From Agarophyton chilense (Eukaryota > Rhodophyta > Florideophyceae > Gracilariales > Gracilariaceae), in the NCBI GenBank assembly GCA_030374765.1, contig JARGXX010000080.1:2199167-2263166 (forward strand): 64,000 nucleotides of DNA. Direction: 5' to 3'. Below, piece after piece: positions 42,425 to 54,749 of this stretch. A model generated the notes under the pieces. That model made no database searches and was not told the origin of the DNA. It saw nothing but the letters and a program-made list of their open reading frames with translations. Position numbers and translations under genes: made by a program. Each line of letters opens with the position of its first letter. Position 1 is the first letter of the stretch.

Positions 42425-42838
42425 GTGGTAGTGAAGAGTCCTTTTCATGGAGTTGAATTAGTTTTTATACGTTTTAGGAGGCACAGCAAAAGGATGTGGC
42501 ATTTCGCGTCGCAGAAAGACATTCAGTTCCTTTTTCAGTATGGACGACCTTCGTATAGTGGAGCTTCCCCAAAGAGTTGCTATATATGCACATCAAAAGC
42601 ACAGTGCTCATATCCAAGTCCCGAAAGATTAATGCCTCTACTTTTACATCCCCGATCTTTTATCCCTGGAGATAAAATCCGAACTTACCAGAAGACATCT
42701 GAACATCTTATAACAATGCTGCCCGTAACCGTGCTCAGTTCATTGCAGGATCTTCTGTTTTCAGATATGTCGCGCATAGAATCGCCTGAAAGGAAAGATT
42801 TAGTTGAAGAAGTAGATAGTTTGTTTATCTCTGTGTAG
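42425..42838 (+). CDS. 137-codon repeat ORF, copy 3 (most intact version)
   Basis: Open from ATG to TAG and aligned with the stop-broken frame at 24420-24830. Key text: RFRRHSKRMWHFASQ, CSYPSPERLMPLLLHPRSFI, ITMLPVTVLSSLQD and the acidic end KDLVEEVDSLFISV. Readable coding text continues upstream to about 42050 (EGVSQKIIGGANMNIAILYG, then TPVAATELFFLSSKKPSNAM) with stops, so this is the C-terminus of a longer protein. No family recognised. Confidence 0.5.
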   Translation: MVVKSPFHGVELVFIRFRRHSKRMWHFASQKDIQFLFQYGRPSYSGASPKSCYICTSKAQCSYPSPERLMPLLLHPRSFIPGDKIRTYQKTSEHLITMLPVTVLSSLQDLLFSDMSRIESPERKDLVEEVDSLFISV

Positions 42839-43082
42839 CTTTGATCCCAGTTAGGCACCTTGATATCAGTAGAATACAAAGAAGATGTACCCTAGATGTA
42901 TTTGTGTGCATTATGATGTCCCGGTGATGTACAATAGTTCTGAAAATAAAATTTGAAGAATACGTGAAGGTGAGCAGGATGCACCGACGATGTGCCATGC
43001 AGTACTCCACTCACGTTGGATGCGCTATGGTTTCTGTTTAGCATGTTAGATCTGCTTTGAATGCACCAAAGACTTTTTTGGT

Positions 43083-43900
43083 TTGAGTGGTGAGGAGTGC
43101 GTGTATCGCACCCAGAGACATTGCATGGTACTCGTACGAAACGAGCCGCTGCTCATCTCCCCAACCTCATTTCCAACATGCTTCTACCCTCCTCTGCTTT
43201 TCTACTCTATCTCGACATTTCCCGCATTTACTGTCGTCAAGAGTTTGGCTCCTGGGCGTAACTACCGTCGAGAGCATTGCATTGGGCAATTCGATCCCTA
43301 TTGGCGTGTACGCCGCCATGGCCAGCTCCTTGCTTTCCAACGTCTTCACTTTGACTGTGCCAGTGCCATCTCTCTAATTACTTTGTTGGGCTATGCGTGG
43401 TCGTGTTTCAATTTCTCTACTCCTATCTATTACGTGCTCAATCTACGCTACTGTGCTGATAGTTACCGAGCCACCGTCAAAGCATTTATCGCCAATCTTT
43501 TCTCCCTTGCCGTCGCTCTCCTTTTTGGCTTTTTCGATCAAGAGCTGCCAGCCTTTTCTACTTACTCCATATCTCACCCAAAGGCCCCCTAGTTTTTTCA
43601 TTTGCCCTCAGTGCGGGATGCCTCTTGTTGGTGTCGTCTGCGTTTGACGCTGCGTCGAGCAGTGTTCTACCCTACCTTGCGCAGACATAGGGGATCGCGA
43701 TATTTCTTATGGGAACTGCAATTTTGCGCACCAAGTTTAACCCTCACGCTTGGTTCGGTGTTTTCCCTGCGTTGATATCGGGCTTCCTGTTCGTGTACGC
43801 CAAAATACATACCCACAATGTGGCGTTAGGCATTTCCAGACCCATTGTTAGCAGTCCAACGTTAGAGCTGCTGCTTCGCTCACATCAGATCAAGTAGACC
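43083..43900 (+). pseudogene. Decayed multi-pass membrane protein gene
   Basis: Hydrophobic, Ser/Leu/Phe-rich text is spread over three plus frames: LSSRVWLLGVTTVESIALGN and IPIGVYAAMASSLLSNVFTL (about 43220-43360), SLAVALLFGFFDQELPAFS (about 43500), GTAILRTKFNPHAWFGVFPA then LISGFLFVYAKIHTHNVALG (43709-43840). The last segment weakly recalls the C-terminal helix of nucleotide-sugar/triose-phosphate translocators (GxKI-TxxxxxGxxIAIxGxxxYxxIK). Identification is tentative; several frameshifts and stops. Confidence 0.35.
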
Positions 43901-43955
43901 GCCAATTCGAACCCGCAGCCCCACAGTTGCAGACGGCAAAACATGAAAACATTCT

Positions 43956-45131
43956 TTACACCGCACAAACGAGCAACGGGTAGGTTAGGGTAGCAATGAT
44001 CTCTCCTAGGAAGGTCATGGACTGATTCACGGCAGTGCAGTGTGTAAGATCCTCTGAGGGTCCCAAATCAGAAAGGCGGTACGATTCCATTTTGGACTTC
44101 CAAGCTGAATAGAAACCATACATTGCAGTACAGTGGTATTCTATGAGGATCTCTGGAAGGACTGCATCTTTGCCCAATAGGTGCGACACTGTCGTAACAT
44201 AGAACTCCACCAGACTGGAAAGTCGGTAAAGAACAACAACAGGCAAGGTCTGCTACAAAGATTGTTCAACTCGAATACGAAACTGGCGACAAAGGGCATC
44301 AAGTACAGTGTTGAAAACTTTAAGGGCCAACTTTTCGTTGTGAGCTCGAATGGGATCATAGCCAGAATTAGCGTCGAGTGGAAAAGCGACTCGTTAAGTC
44401 CTACTCCGAAGAAAGACCCTGATATATCCATGCATACATATCATTGGTATATCGCATAGCGTCATGGGCGTGCATCTTGATGGGTGTGGCCATGCCAGCC
44501 GGACCTCCCTTTGTTCACGAAGTGAGTTACAAGAGAGACTTCACGAGCTGAATTACGCTCTTCAGCCCAGTAGCAAAGCAGCATCAGACGAGCGCGAAGC
44601 GTCCGAATAGCTTTCTCGCAAAAGAACGATTTCTTGTTCATTTTCCTCAGCAATTACATCCAAAATGGCGCACTGAGCCTGGAAAAAATGGAATACCTTT
44701 TCATACCCCTCTTTGTTCTTGGTAGCTGCGAACTCTAGAGCTTCCAAGCCAGCGTGTTGGGTGCCTAATCGTAGAAGAAAACGAGAATCACGATCAACTC
44801 GGTTCAGCTTACGCAACGCTTCCAGATATGTGGCATCGGCGTTATTGGTTTGAAAGGCAGATGCAAGCGCACCTTGCAACACAGATCGACTTAGAAATGT
44901 GTTGGACACATCAGCGCGATACTGATCATCAAAAAGGTTTGCTCGTAGTTTTGAAGTTTGCCACCCGACTGTGCCGGCATCACTGAGCGGGCCGGATATT
45001 CGCTCGGTGAGGAAAGTGATGTCCTTTTGTATTTCAGCAATGTGAGCTTGCACAGGTTGAAGCTGCTTTTGAGCGTCAGGAAAAATGTCTGGAACGGCTT
45101 GGCTGCTTCCAACTGCGAGGTGCGTCAACAT
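43956..45131 (-). pseudogene. COG6: Conserved oligomeric Golgi complex subunit 6 (COG6) relic
   Basis: COG6 is a subunit of the Golgi vesicle-tethering COG complex. The minus ORF 44562-45131 (189 codons) covers the middle: IQKDITFLTERISGPLSDAG, FLSRSVLQGALASAFQTNNA, YLEALRKLNRVDRDSRFLLR and QHAGLEALEFAATKNKEGYE. A frame change near 44640 leads to AIRTLRARLMLLCYWAEERN (44653-44470). A second, at a run of purines near 44510, restores GGPAGMATPIKMHAHDAMRY then TNDMYAWIYQGLSSE and a stop, matching the family RPIE-HAHDPLRYVGDMLAW block. The C-terminus (43956-44246) reads VLYRLSSLVEFYVTTVSHLL and RLSDLGPSEDLTHCTAVNQS, as in COG6 DLGPSSALNQ. The N-terminal third is missing or unreadable. Broken by at least two shifts and a stop. 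Confidence 0.85.
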
Positions 45132-45159
45132 AGGGGCGAGGTGGCCTTGCCTGGCGGGT

Positions 45160-45934
45160 GAGTTAGTTTGTAGAAGGATTGAATCTCAAGGATTGCAGCC
45201 AACAAAACGGGAGGTTCATCTGGAATGAGAGCGTCAAAAAGGGAGCGCATCTTGATGATAGCCCATGACCTGGCGGGCTGTTGCTAGACGTTTCAGTTGT
45301 GGTAATCATGAGTGCTGCGGAGCTTCGTGGATGCAGGTTCTTCAGCATGGAATCGGCGCGAAGGGACGATCACTACTGAGGCGGGGACGGGACATGCAGA
45401 AGAAACCCAACCTGCAACAGCCTACGAACACTGATTACTCTAACGAGGGTTTCAGTTGGATTGCTTCTTCGTGGGCAGTCGATGGCGTTGAGTTTCGTGT
45501 AGAAGAGAACTGCGAAATGCGCCACGACGCGGTGGTGAGAAGTGTTTGTTCGTGTATGAAAGTTAGAAGTGTGCAAGGCTGCCAATTCAATCGGGCGACA
45601 ATAAAGCAGCTGCTCGCGCCGACTGCCTCCTCGGCTCTACATCGACAGGGATCAACTTCCAAGCCAAATTTATCTTCGAGATTCTTGCGCCCCTTTTGGG
45701 CGCGAAAGAACGTCTTCCTGCTTCATCCTGTTCTTTCCAGGCCTCTCGCATGCGGTGCCGTAAAGCAGAGCGCCGGAAAGACAACTGAGAACTTTTCACT
45801 CTCTTCTCTTTCATGCATATTGGCTGAGAACGTCGGAATTGAAACACACTGCGTTTGCCTGCCTTGCCCTTCACAATATGAACTCCATAACTCCGAACCC
45901 TGTACACAGGTGACTAATCGAAAGAAATCCTACA
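45160..45934. other. Unassigned stretch; one 227-codon plus ORF
   Basis: The ORF 45265-45948 (plus) is open for 227 codons but shows no domain or family resemblance, and overlaps where the COG6 5' part should be on the minus strand. The minus strand at 45265-45160 reads SLFDALIPDEPPVLLAAILE then IQSFYKLTHPP, which could be upstream COG6 coding text. I cannot decide between a real gene and chance. Confidence 0.25.
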
Positions 45935-48900
45935 TTGGTTTCCGTTGATCACCATCCTTCACAAGTTGTACGCTCTCCGTCGCACCCGATGTCGCGCCCT
46001 GTGCCCATGGTCGTCACCATAGATGACGGCGATTACGAAGACCCGGGGCGCACCAATGCCGCTGAGGTTTCTCAAGAAGTCCATTACAGCAGTAGCTCGC
46101 GGAGTGATTCTTCAGACAGTCGATCTGAATCTTTGAAAAGGATATTACAACAAACTGCCAATGCGAATAGGACCCTCGACGAAGAGACTCAGAAGCACAA
46201 AAGACAGCGGAAATCTTCTGAGCCTGAATCACTGCATGTCACACAAAATGCATGTACAGTTCTAAAAGAGCAAGAGCTTTTTACTCGAAGCTGGCCCAAT
46301 GCAGAAATGAATCGTATTCATTTAGATAATGGTGAAGAAGAAAACACCATCAACGCGCCATCCAATGATGTATCTGGAGATCTTTTCGAAAGCAGCATCG
46401 ATTCTTTGAATCCGGGGAATTCGGGAGTATGTACGTATCGACTTCCCAACGTCTTCTGTCCCTGCTATTGTACAAAAAACCGTTGTGGGCACCACAAGCG
46501 GCGCAAATCATCTGGAAGACGAGATGGGATTCCTTTTTCAGGATGCAGAAGATCCTTTGTATGATTGGCAGCCAGATGAAAGCAAATGCTTTGTGGTTGT
46601 CGGAAGTGAAGGAATAAGGCAATGGAAAGCTTGTCGGGTAACAATTCGTTCGAGGCCACCTCAAGGAATAATCGATGCCCTGAAGCAGATTGAAACAAAA
46701 AGGCTGCTGGAAGCTTGTTCAATCATTGAGTGCGGTGGACATTCAGAGAATCAATTGCAAAGGTTGCTTCAAACAGCGGATATAGGTTTAAAGTTTAGCT
46801 ACGACGCCAATATGATCTTTTTGAGGCGAAGATCTGGAGTTCGACGCTATTTTGGCGTCATGTGCCAAGAAGAACACGCACCATGCTTCGAGCAGTACAC
46901 TGAAAACATACGGTGCCCGAGTGGCAAATGAAGCCTTCCAGTAATAAATCATAGAAGATATTAGTACAGACTGCTTTCAGAGCAGATAGCGGCACTTTGC
47001 AGCGAGCGAGATTCCTTCCAAGCCTTGTGGAAAGGATGCAAATTTGCATATAACGCAGCACTAGGAACCGATAGCCATGATCTCTATCTGTATGGCTTCT
47101 ACAATTGCACAAACGTTCTAGACTTACACATGGAGCAACTGTGCAAGTGAAACGAAGATGATGAATTATATGTTTTCTTAACATTCTCATCGGACGGTGT
47201 TGAAGTGTCTAAGGGGCGAAAGATGAAAAAATCTCTCTGGACTTTGATGTTCACCATTCTGAACTACAGTCCGGAGTACCAATCCCAAGCTTCAGACGTT
47301 CTTTTGGGTGCCTTAGTTCCCGGATCTCACGATACTGAGCTCTTCGACTTGTTCTTCTCGCCTCTAGTCAACGACATTGTAAATCTGGAAAAGGGAGTTA
47401 GTATGTACTGCAACGACGGGAAGTTAAGGACCGTTTATGTTTACCTCCTATTCTGAACAGCAGACTGGCCTGCACCCAGCAAAATGATTGGCAGGAAGGG
47501 TCATAATGCGGAGTTTCCCTGAAGAAAATGTCACAAAGGAGCTCGGAGAGCATCTCAAAGAGGAAATCGTCTATTGATGTTACCTGCATCTACAAACAGT
47601 AGGCGCCTCAATAGAGTCTCGCCAAGGAGCAGACCAGAAGCTTGTATTGCAGTAGAATGTTCATAGTTGCCCAATGCAAATGAAGTTATGAAAACATGGA
47701 GTCCATTGGAGAGATCTGGCAGTAGAAATGTGCAGGAAAGAATCATGAAGAGTACAGGAATCAAGAGACGTCTAGTAATGGGAAAGCTCTAATTTGATAT
47801 AGTAAAGTGTGCGCCCTATGATCCTACACACCAATGGCTTCCAGACTGGGCAAAACATTTGGTTGCTCTCAGCATTGCTACACATCCAAAATTGGACCTG
47901 TGAAAATACGCTTTCGTCGTTGAGGACGGCGTTATCTAGAGTATTAACGAGGCGCTTTCGTCTGGTTACAGGGGAGTTCGGGCAATATGGGGACGTCCTC
48001 CGGAATCGTTCAAGTACATTTGGGGGTTTAAGGCGGAGGACTTCCAGAGTTTTGCACTGTTCTACGGACCCTACCTATTTAACAACAGCTCGATCAATGC
48101 AAGGCTGACCACTAAATGGAGGTTGACGTCCAAAATCACGCATATTCTTTTAAAAACGGTACCTAGAAAGGACGACGTACTTCGACTGAGAGAACCGGTG
48201 GTACAAGCTCATTCATTGTTTGTGAAGTATTTCTACAACGGTACCTCTTCCCTGTTCTGTTTCACTCCTCGTACGCATGCCATTCTCCACTTTCCTGAAA
48301 TTTTACATGAATGTGGCCTTCTACGTAAAAGATCCCAGTTCTTTGTTGAGCGTGTGGCGGGGAGTTTGAATGACATTTTGAAGTCCAGGCAACGGCCAGA
48401 AGCAAACGTATTACACAAAATAAATACCCTGTTCGCCTTGAAAATGATTGGTGGCGGGATGGGGTCCAAGAAAGAGAAAGCAGAAAACGAGTTGAGCACA
48501 CCGTGGAACAAAAATATGAGACACCCAAATTCGCATTTTTCGAGCAACTCCGAATCCCTGCAACAGGAGACCGAAGAGCTGAGTGGCAAAAGCAAAACCA
48601 TGTTACAAACAGCCGTGTCTCGTGTAAAATCTTCGTGACTGGCTCGAGGTTGTGAGGCCCGGAACGTTTCAGGCAAGTGAAAGAATACGTTGGATCATCT
48701 CTTCCGATCACTGCAAACGACATTGAGCTAGTGAGTTGGGACTTGTTCCCGTCAATCACAGCGTCAGGCGATGATGCCTCTCTTGAAATAGAGTGTTTGG
48801 CTGTATTTTTCCGTCTTGAAAGACAGGGTATGCATAAAGCCCGACAGCGATGGTGTGTGGCAGCACATGTCGAGCCTGAAGACTCGGATGACGTACGAAA

Positions 48901-49290
48901 CTGTGATGGTTCTGAAGTTCAACCGTTCAACATGTATTATAGGGTCATACATGAGCTTTGGGTGGTCAACGTCTCGTACCAAACGCCAATGGAGCAAGTA
49001 ACACTCTCCAGAACCTACCAAAGTTCAAGGTTCTATTAGATGTACGGAATCTTGTTCGACCGCATCACAGGGCGGTTGTACACCCGCTTAAATGGAGCAC
49101 AGCGGAGGGGTACCATTCGAGACACAAAAAAAACTATCGAGGACCTTTCTTGTATCAAGAGAAACATCGTTTCCTGGAGTTAAACGGCCGTCGAACCTTC
49201 TTCGATTCTGTGGGTGAAAGTATTGTTGATGGAACTGGAAGACAAGGGCGTTTACGAGGAGTCGCAGGAGAAACGCATTCGTGATGAGCA
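45935..49290 (+). pseudogene. CACTA/TNP2-type transposase gene relic
   Basis: Plus-strand fragments form one long protein. The N-terminal ORF (45935-46564) has Ser/Asp-rich and basic parts (SSSSRSDSSDSRSESLKRIL, KHKRQRKSS). Frame 46485-46931 reads DEMGFLFQDAEDPLYDW. The TNP2 core follows at about 47140-47530: VFLTFSSDGVEVSKGRKMKK, SLWTLMFTILNYSPEYQSQA, SDVLLGALVPGSH, then ADWPAPSKMIGRKGHNAEFP, stop, RKCHKG, matching the family D-PA-K--G--GH-A---C--C signature. A DUF4218-like region follows in 48123-48638 (THAILHFPEILHECGLLRKR, then FFVERVAGSLNDILKSRQRP), and a C-terminal region in 48677-49284 (FKVLLDVRNLVRPHHRAVVH). Several stops and at least three frame changes. Terminal CACTA repeats not seen. 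Confidence 0.75.
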
Positions 49291-49299
49291 GTGGAGAGT

Positions 49300-49800
49300 C
49301 ATTGATAAAGGTGCGCCGATGTGCGAGGAAAACTAACATTGAGTGTGACAGGTTGTGACGAAGAAATACGAGATAATGGATACGAAATGGACAGCACATT
49401 GTGAAAGAGCAGTGTTTGGAGGCCAACTGCACTTGTTATCTACATTCCATGTTCAAGTTGCAATGGCATCAAATGCCAAATAATATTTGCCAAACAGAAT
49501 TGGCTGCGAGTTCAAATATAATCAACTTTGATTGGATGATCTTGATGCCGAGACGGGCATTGTAAGGGTATCTCAAGAACATATTATTTTCACGGACGTA
49601 GGAAACTGCTGCGCATCCAATGCACACATTGTCGGTCATCATCTTCACATCAATAGAGCGTCCATTGTAGATACCGTGTACATCCACAGTACATAATTTG
49701 AGGTAATCTTTTGCGTATTTTCTGTAGATCCAGTGCACATCATTTTGCCTTCAAAATTGTTTTAAGTTGACTTCAAAATCGATGTAATCTTAAATATCTT
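49300..49800 (-). other. Unrecognised minus ORF left of repeat copy 2
   Basis: An 89-codon ORF (49469-49738) reads MHWIYRKYAKDYLKLCTVDV, then YNGRSIDVKMMTDNVCIGCA. It looks protein-like but matches nothing I know, and it is not shared with the left flank of copy 1. Confidence 0.25.
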
Positions 49801-50147
49801 TGGAACATTTATGGCATATCACAGTGCCTCTCCGGAACAGGACGTCAAGATAAAGAATTCACTGCTTTTCATCAGTGATCTCATATACATTTCCTCTTTT
49901 CAAAGGAATGAAGGAGGAAAGATGTAGGAGAAAGAGTACAAAAAGCACTTCTACGATTACTTACCATGTTGCATTGTGGCCCACTTTCGACCGAAAGACT
50001 TCTGTAATGTTTACAGAGTTCCTCGGAACGAAGCCAACTTAATGCCCGGGTCGGCAGAGGCGATCGAAAAAAATATGAAATGCGAATGCAACGAAATACT
50101 TCGTTTCTGGTGAACTAGAAATCTAGACTTGAAGCCCTACAACCCTG

Positions 50148-50381
50148 TTGATGGTGCCTGGTACAAAACTTCAAAGCAAAGATCAACCAAGAAACCTTCA
50201 AAGAGCACTCCGCGTTGTTTGGGGCGACGTGCAACGCCCATACTTGAGCTTTGATCCGGCAAGTCTCCCTACCAGCGTGGCTTCCCTGGAAACAATATTC
50301 AATGCCATTACAAAGGTAGAAGCCCATAAAGGGTTTACACAGAAACTACAGGATAGCGTTTACGTTTTCGACAATATGTAA
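50148..50381 (+). pseudogene. Copy 2 left-arm 77-codon ORF
   Basis: Counterpart of 19575-19808, same length: TKLQSKDQPRNLQRALRVVW, then FDPASLPTSVASLETIFNAI, ending DNM. Unknown function. Confidence 0.35.
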
Positions 50382-50749
50382 GAAAAAATGATTATTAAAC
50401 AACAACAGAAAGCCTCACGCTCGTCGTATATTCCCTGAAAAGGTTTTCGTATTCAAAAGTCGATATACGGAACTGAATGAGCTGCACGATTATAGGCCAT
50501 TCTATTCCATTACACAGTGACAGCCTAGAGAACTCCCTCAGCATTTCATTCCAGACATTTGATGTACACAGCATGACTCTCATTAAGACATCCGTGATGT
50601 TCTAATAGACGTCCTCAAGATATTCGGGAGATACTAGTAAGATGTATCTACAGTAAAATTGTTTAATCACATCTTAGGAATATATTATTATGGTGCAGTC
50701 AAGCAGTCTATTAAAGACGGCCGTCTCTACTTGTACAAGCCTGTGCCCT

Positions 50750-51284
50750 ATGAACCAGATTGATATCCTCGAGAAACCCGTTCGATTTTGGTTTCAGACA
50801 TCTCAAATACATGGCATGACAATCAGTTGGACTTTCGAGATGTCCTGTAGACGTCTTTAAGATATTTAGAAGAGGTTAATAAAAGTTATTCGGTAGATCT
50901 CCAGCCCATATCCCTTTTCTTTCCTAATGATGTCTATTGTGATTTCGCTTACATTATCAATCAATTAAACCATCAATCACGTGGGTCCTTATTCTAATAC
51001 GACTTTATAATTATAAACTCTAACAATATAATATATTCTTAACATTCAGGTTGATTAATTAATGTTTCAAGTATCCCTCCTTTTAATTTATTGACCATTA
51101 CGTCATATAGGCAGATGTCAACTTTGATCCGAACTCCTCAATATTAAGATTCAAATTAATATCCTGCCCCGATAGACTCCTACCGTAATAATAATGTTAA
51201 GTTATAAATAGTTATAGCAAAAAGCAAAGCGCCGTGAATGTAATACATTAATGAATCTGAAGATCGATGAAAGACCTTTGATTG
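50750..51284. repeat. Direct repeat DR1 of copy 2
   Basis: Counterpart of 20178-20711. Diverged from DR2 of the same copy (58481-59045) to about the same visible degree as in copy 1. Confidence 0.7.
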
Positions 51285-51546
51285 TTTCTTGACAACGATG
51301 AGGAGTTCCAATCGAATTAGAAGGACTGAGGCCACCGCCATGTGTCGGTTCAGAACATGTGCCGAGCTGTTGGTGAGCCAACAGCAGGGTTCTCTACCCT
51401 GTACTTGGATAAGTTACAGTTTATCGCTGTTTTTGGTTTCGACAACGACTGCGAGGACGTGGTAATACGACGGTTGGACTGGACAGAATAAAAACAGTCC
51501 AATCCATATAGAATTTCCGTGTACACAAAGTTCCTTGTACTACAAA

Positions 51547-51714
51547 ACGTCGACAATCAAGCCAGCCCTACGTCTGGGGCCCAAACTTAAAGGTCGCATG
51601 ATGTTTGTGCAGCAAACATTGCCCCATTTAAGACATGATTTCAGGCGTCTTGCCCAAAAGAATATTATCCTCACGCCTTCAAAATCTTACCAAGCCAACA
51701 TCAAACTATGTTGA
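51547..51714 (+). pseudogene. 55-codon repeat ORF, copy 2, start codon lost
   Basis: Same frame and stop as in copies 1 and 3, but the first codon is ACG. The rest differs from copy 1 by only a few bases. Confidence 0.5.
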
Positions 51715-52037
51715 CGTCATTAGAAGATGAAGCAGCAGAAATAATCGCTTTAATTCTCCTTGCCTCAACCACATTCATGCCTCCAATTTGCAATGGGCGA
51801 GCTTTCGGTCCAGGTTTTGCTCAAGAATATGCATCACAGACGACCAGTTTAATATGTGGATTGCAGCAGATGATCTGATGAATATATCGCAATAAATCTT
51901 AACGGCTGTATGCTTCTTGCTTCACGGTTTCTAATTTTCTCGTATCAGAACACTTTTTGCCCTTGAGCTAAGAACTTTACATAAGTCTTGAGAATGGAGC
52001 AGACTTCGTTCCAGCCCCACCTGTATCGTTCGTAAAC

Positions 52038-52483
52038 TGTAACGAAATGACCGCTGGGACAGCGTACAGGTCTCGACGGGTGGTAGTGTGCTAGAGCAGA
52101 TCCTAAGGTTCGAATCGTTGACGGCAGCCCTCCCAGAGTACTCGGTGCAATGGGCTGGCGTTTACTGCGTAGTCCTACAGGTTGGAGCTACGAAAACGAC
52201 GGTTTGAAGACCAAAGGGCGGAACTAATATACCAAAGGGGGTTGATTAGTACCCTAACGGTACTTACCGTGCTTTAAGAGAGAAGCGCCACTCGAGCCAA
52301 GTACATAGTACTGGCGAGGCGCTGGGATCTCCCTGGCACTGTAATGCTAAACTATTACACTAATTAAAATAAATTAATAATCTACATGAGTGCACCTGAG
52401 GTCGACCCGTCCACGTGTCGTCTGTGAGATACCTCAGGGCCCGGCGGCTCACAGAGCTCAACCGTTGTCATCGCTCCTTCAGA
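52038..52483. mobile_element. 446-bp solo-LTR-like insertion in copy 2
   Basis: Same length and borders as in copy 1, flanked by TAAAC at 52033-52037 and 52484-52488. Shared ancestry of the insertion dates the split of copies 1 and 2 after it. Confidence 0.7.
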
Positions 52484-52820
52484 TAAACGCCAAAGCTGTA
52501 CCATGTGCAAGCGGACAAATCTCGCCTTCGTTCCGTTCCAGCCCTTTCACAGTTCGCTTGGCGGCGATGGCTCCATCATCCCTTTCAGCGACTTTGGCAC
52601 TCGTATGACACAAGCAAGACTATTGAAAGACTCGAGAATGCCATTTTGGATGATTGTGATTGATTTGAGATTCGAGTGCAAGGACAAAAATCAAAGATGC
52701 GAAGTATTGATGGGTTTGCATGGAAGTTTCCGTCTCTGCCCCGAATTGACTGTCCAAACACAAAGCCAGCAAAAAGAAGACATTGGCAGCCCAAACGTAA
52801 TCATTTCTTTGCTGGCTTAG
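52484..52820 (+). pseudogene. C-x-x-C ORF, copy 2
   Basis: 105 codons from 52503, nearly identical to 21931-22248; its 5' part is cut off by the LTR-like insertion. Confidence 0.4.
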
Positions 52821-53109
52821 AGACAATTATTAGTTTTAAGTCTCGTTTTAGTTTCAAACGTATTTCAACCCAAAGCGAAAAAGAAATGCCTTTTCAGTCA
52901 ATAAATGCCAGGTACTTCGGGAACTCCTCGTAGTTGGAAAATCTAATACGAAGAAACCAAGCTTTTAAAGCAGGAAGTAGAAGAGAAAACGTACAACCTT
53001 GAAACCCTTCAAATCTTTTGACTAAATCCGACCCAATGTGCAGAAAAGAAAAGAAAATTCACAAAAGAAAGAAGCTTGATAAACAATATATCTCGAAAAA
53101 GCTCAACAA

Positions 53110-54330
53110 AACCTATTTTTAGATGGTAACTATGAATCAGAACTTGCCTTTTGATAAGGCATCTCTTATATGACGCATTAGGATTATTCTTTGAACTTCT
53201 GCTTCAAGCAGAAATAGACGTGTACATCCCCTACAAAGTAGTGAAACAAGTACTCTGTGACAAAGGTATAGCGAAGTGATTATGAGCTTTCCAGTGTTGA
53301 AAACTAAACCCACTTCTAAGAACTATTTCCAGCACTTCTTAATGGGGCATAACGTTTGACCTGAATGAATCCAGCTAATTGTGTCGAACATTTGTCCAGC
53401 TCTCGCCAAGTTAGGATTGATTGTCGTGTCTTCTTTTTCGAGCACATCCGGCACCTCTAAAGAGCCCTGCGTGATGCTTTCGAACAATGATGACCCCATG
53501 TCTGTGTTTCTACGCCGATTAGATAATCGGCTTTTTCTGCGATTGACTCCGTTTTACGAAAAAGGTCTGCGTTTCCAGTCCACACCGAGTATCATCTTCG
53601 ATTAATGTCCTTCTAGCCCGCTTTCCGGTCAACGGGTCTTCCAGCTCTACCACCTTTTCGTTAAAGCTCAAGGACACGTACGCCATCCGAACTCTGTCGT
53701 TTGTGTTTTCATTTACCTTTGAGGTGGATAATACAAATGGTCTTGCAACTTCGAAGCGCTGCGGTCAGCTGCGCTAACCATTTCGCTCCTGTATCAAGAT
53801 ATCGATACAAATACTTGGAACTAGGAAAATCGTTATCTTCTACCAGGTACCGAACCACTTCCGACTAGTGCGCAATTTCCCAGAGGTGGACAAATTGTTG
53901 GCAAGGAGAGAAAACCCATTTGTTTCGCACCTGTATATAAATTGGGTCTACGCAGCTGAAGAGCCGAAGCCACTCAAGTAGTTGACACCGACATTCCTAC
54001 CAGACCACCCCAAAAGCTGTATTCCGCCTCCCTTGTAGACGCTGAAGAGCTGGTCGAGCGGTACACTATGTTTCGCTCCCTCCCTGTTAAGAATAAACGG
54101 GATCCCACGGGAAGTCCCGGTTGCTGTTGTGGAGATTTCGGTGCTCTCCAAAGAATCCATACTCGCCAGAAGCGTCCTTGGAATTGGAAGAAGTATGGTC
54201 CTTGCACCGAACTGCTCCGTTTCAAGTCTGGGATGAGCACTTCATCCTCACGAAATGGTTGCCTGCGCCTGGTTGGCTGTGTATGGCTGCCCTTGGATTC
54301 TCTGTTTCCTGCTATTATCATAGAATCTGG
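53110..54330 (-). pseudogene. Decayed minus-strand repeat gene, copy 2
   Basis: Counterpart of 22540-23720. Keeps SEVVRYLVEDNDFPSSKYLY then RYLDTGAKWLAQLTAALRS, and SLSFNEKVVELEDPLTGKRA, with stops at different positions from copy 1. Confidence 0.35.
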
Positions 54331-54749
54331 AAGATTCTTCTCGATTTAACGGTTTCTTCAAACGCCTGGAGGAGGCAGTATATGCGCAGAACTGCTGCAA
54401 AACCATTCTTGCTAGAAAAAAAAGAAGTTCCCTTTTACGAAGACCATTCGAAGAAGCTGACATTTCGATATAGGAAGCGGATTTTCGCCCGTTATTAAAA
54501 TGAAGAATGGTAAAATGCGGAGTGTAACAGTTCTAGGACTCTTGATTCTGCTTATTTAAATTCGTTAAATAACAAGGGAAACGGTGATGCTTATGAAAGG
54601 TCCATATCTGGGAACAAAACACTTCCTTGTGGTCATTGGAGAAAGAAGATGTAACTCAAATATGATTGGAGGATCTCATATGCACATATCCGTTTTACCG
54701 GGCAGTTCTCAACAATAGACAAAACAATCTGAACGGGTAGAACAGAAAG

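Larger units (their letters stand above)
40672..42870. repeat. Repeat unit, copy 3 (diverged, internally deleted)
   Basis: Matches copy 1 from 20739 (tcgaattagaagg) to about 24840. It lacks the left arm, DR1, the 446-bp LTR-like insertion, the 22330-23945 block and everything right of 24840. Substitution divergence from copies 1 and 2 is high, which makes it useful as an outgroup. It carries the conserved 55-codon ORF, the C-x-x-C ORF and the 137-codon C-terminal ORF. Confidence 0.85.

Noticed and set aside
45265-45948. 227-codon ORF as a confident gene
   Set aside because: Length is notable but there is no family resemblance, and the minus strand is also open; listed only as unassigned.
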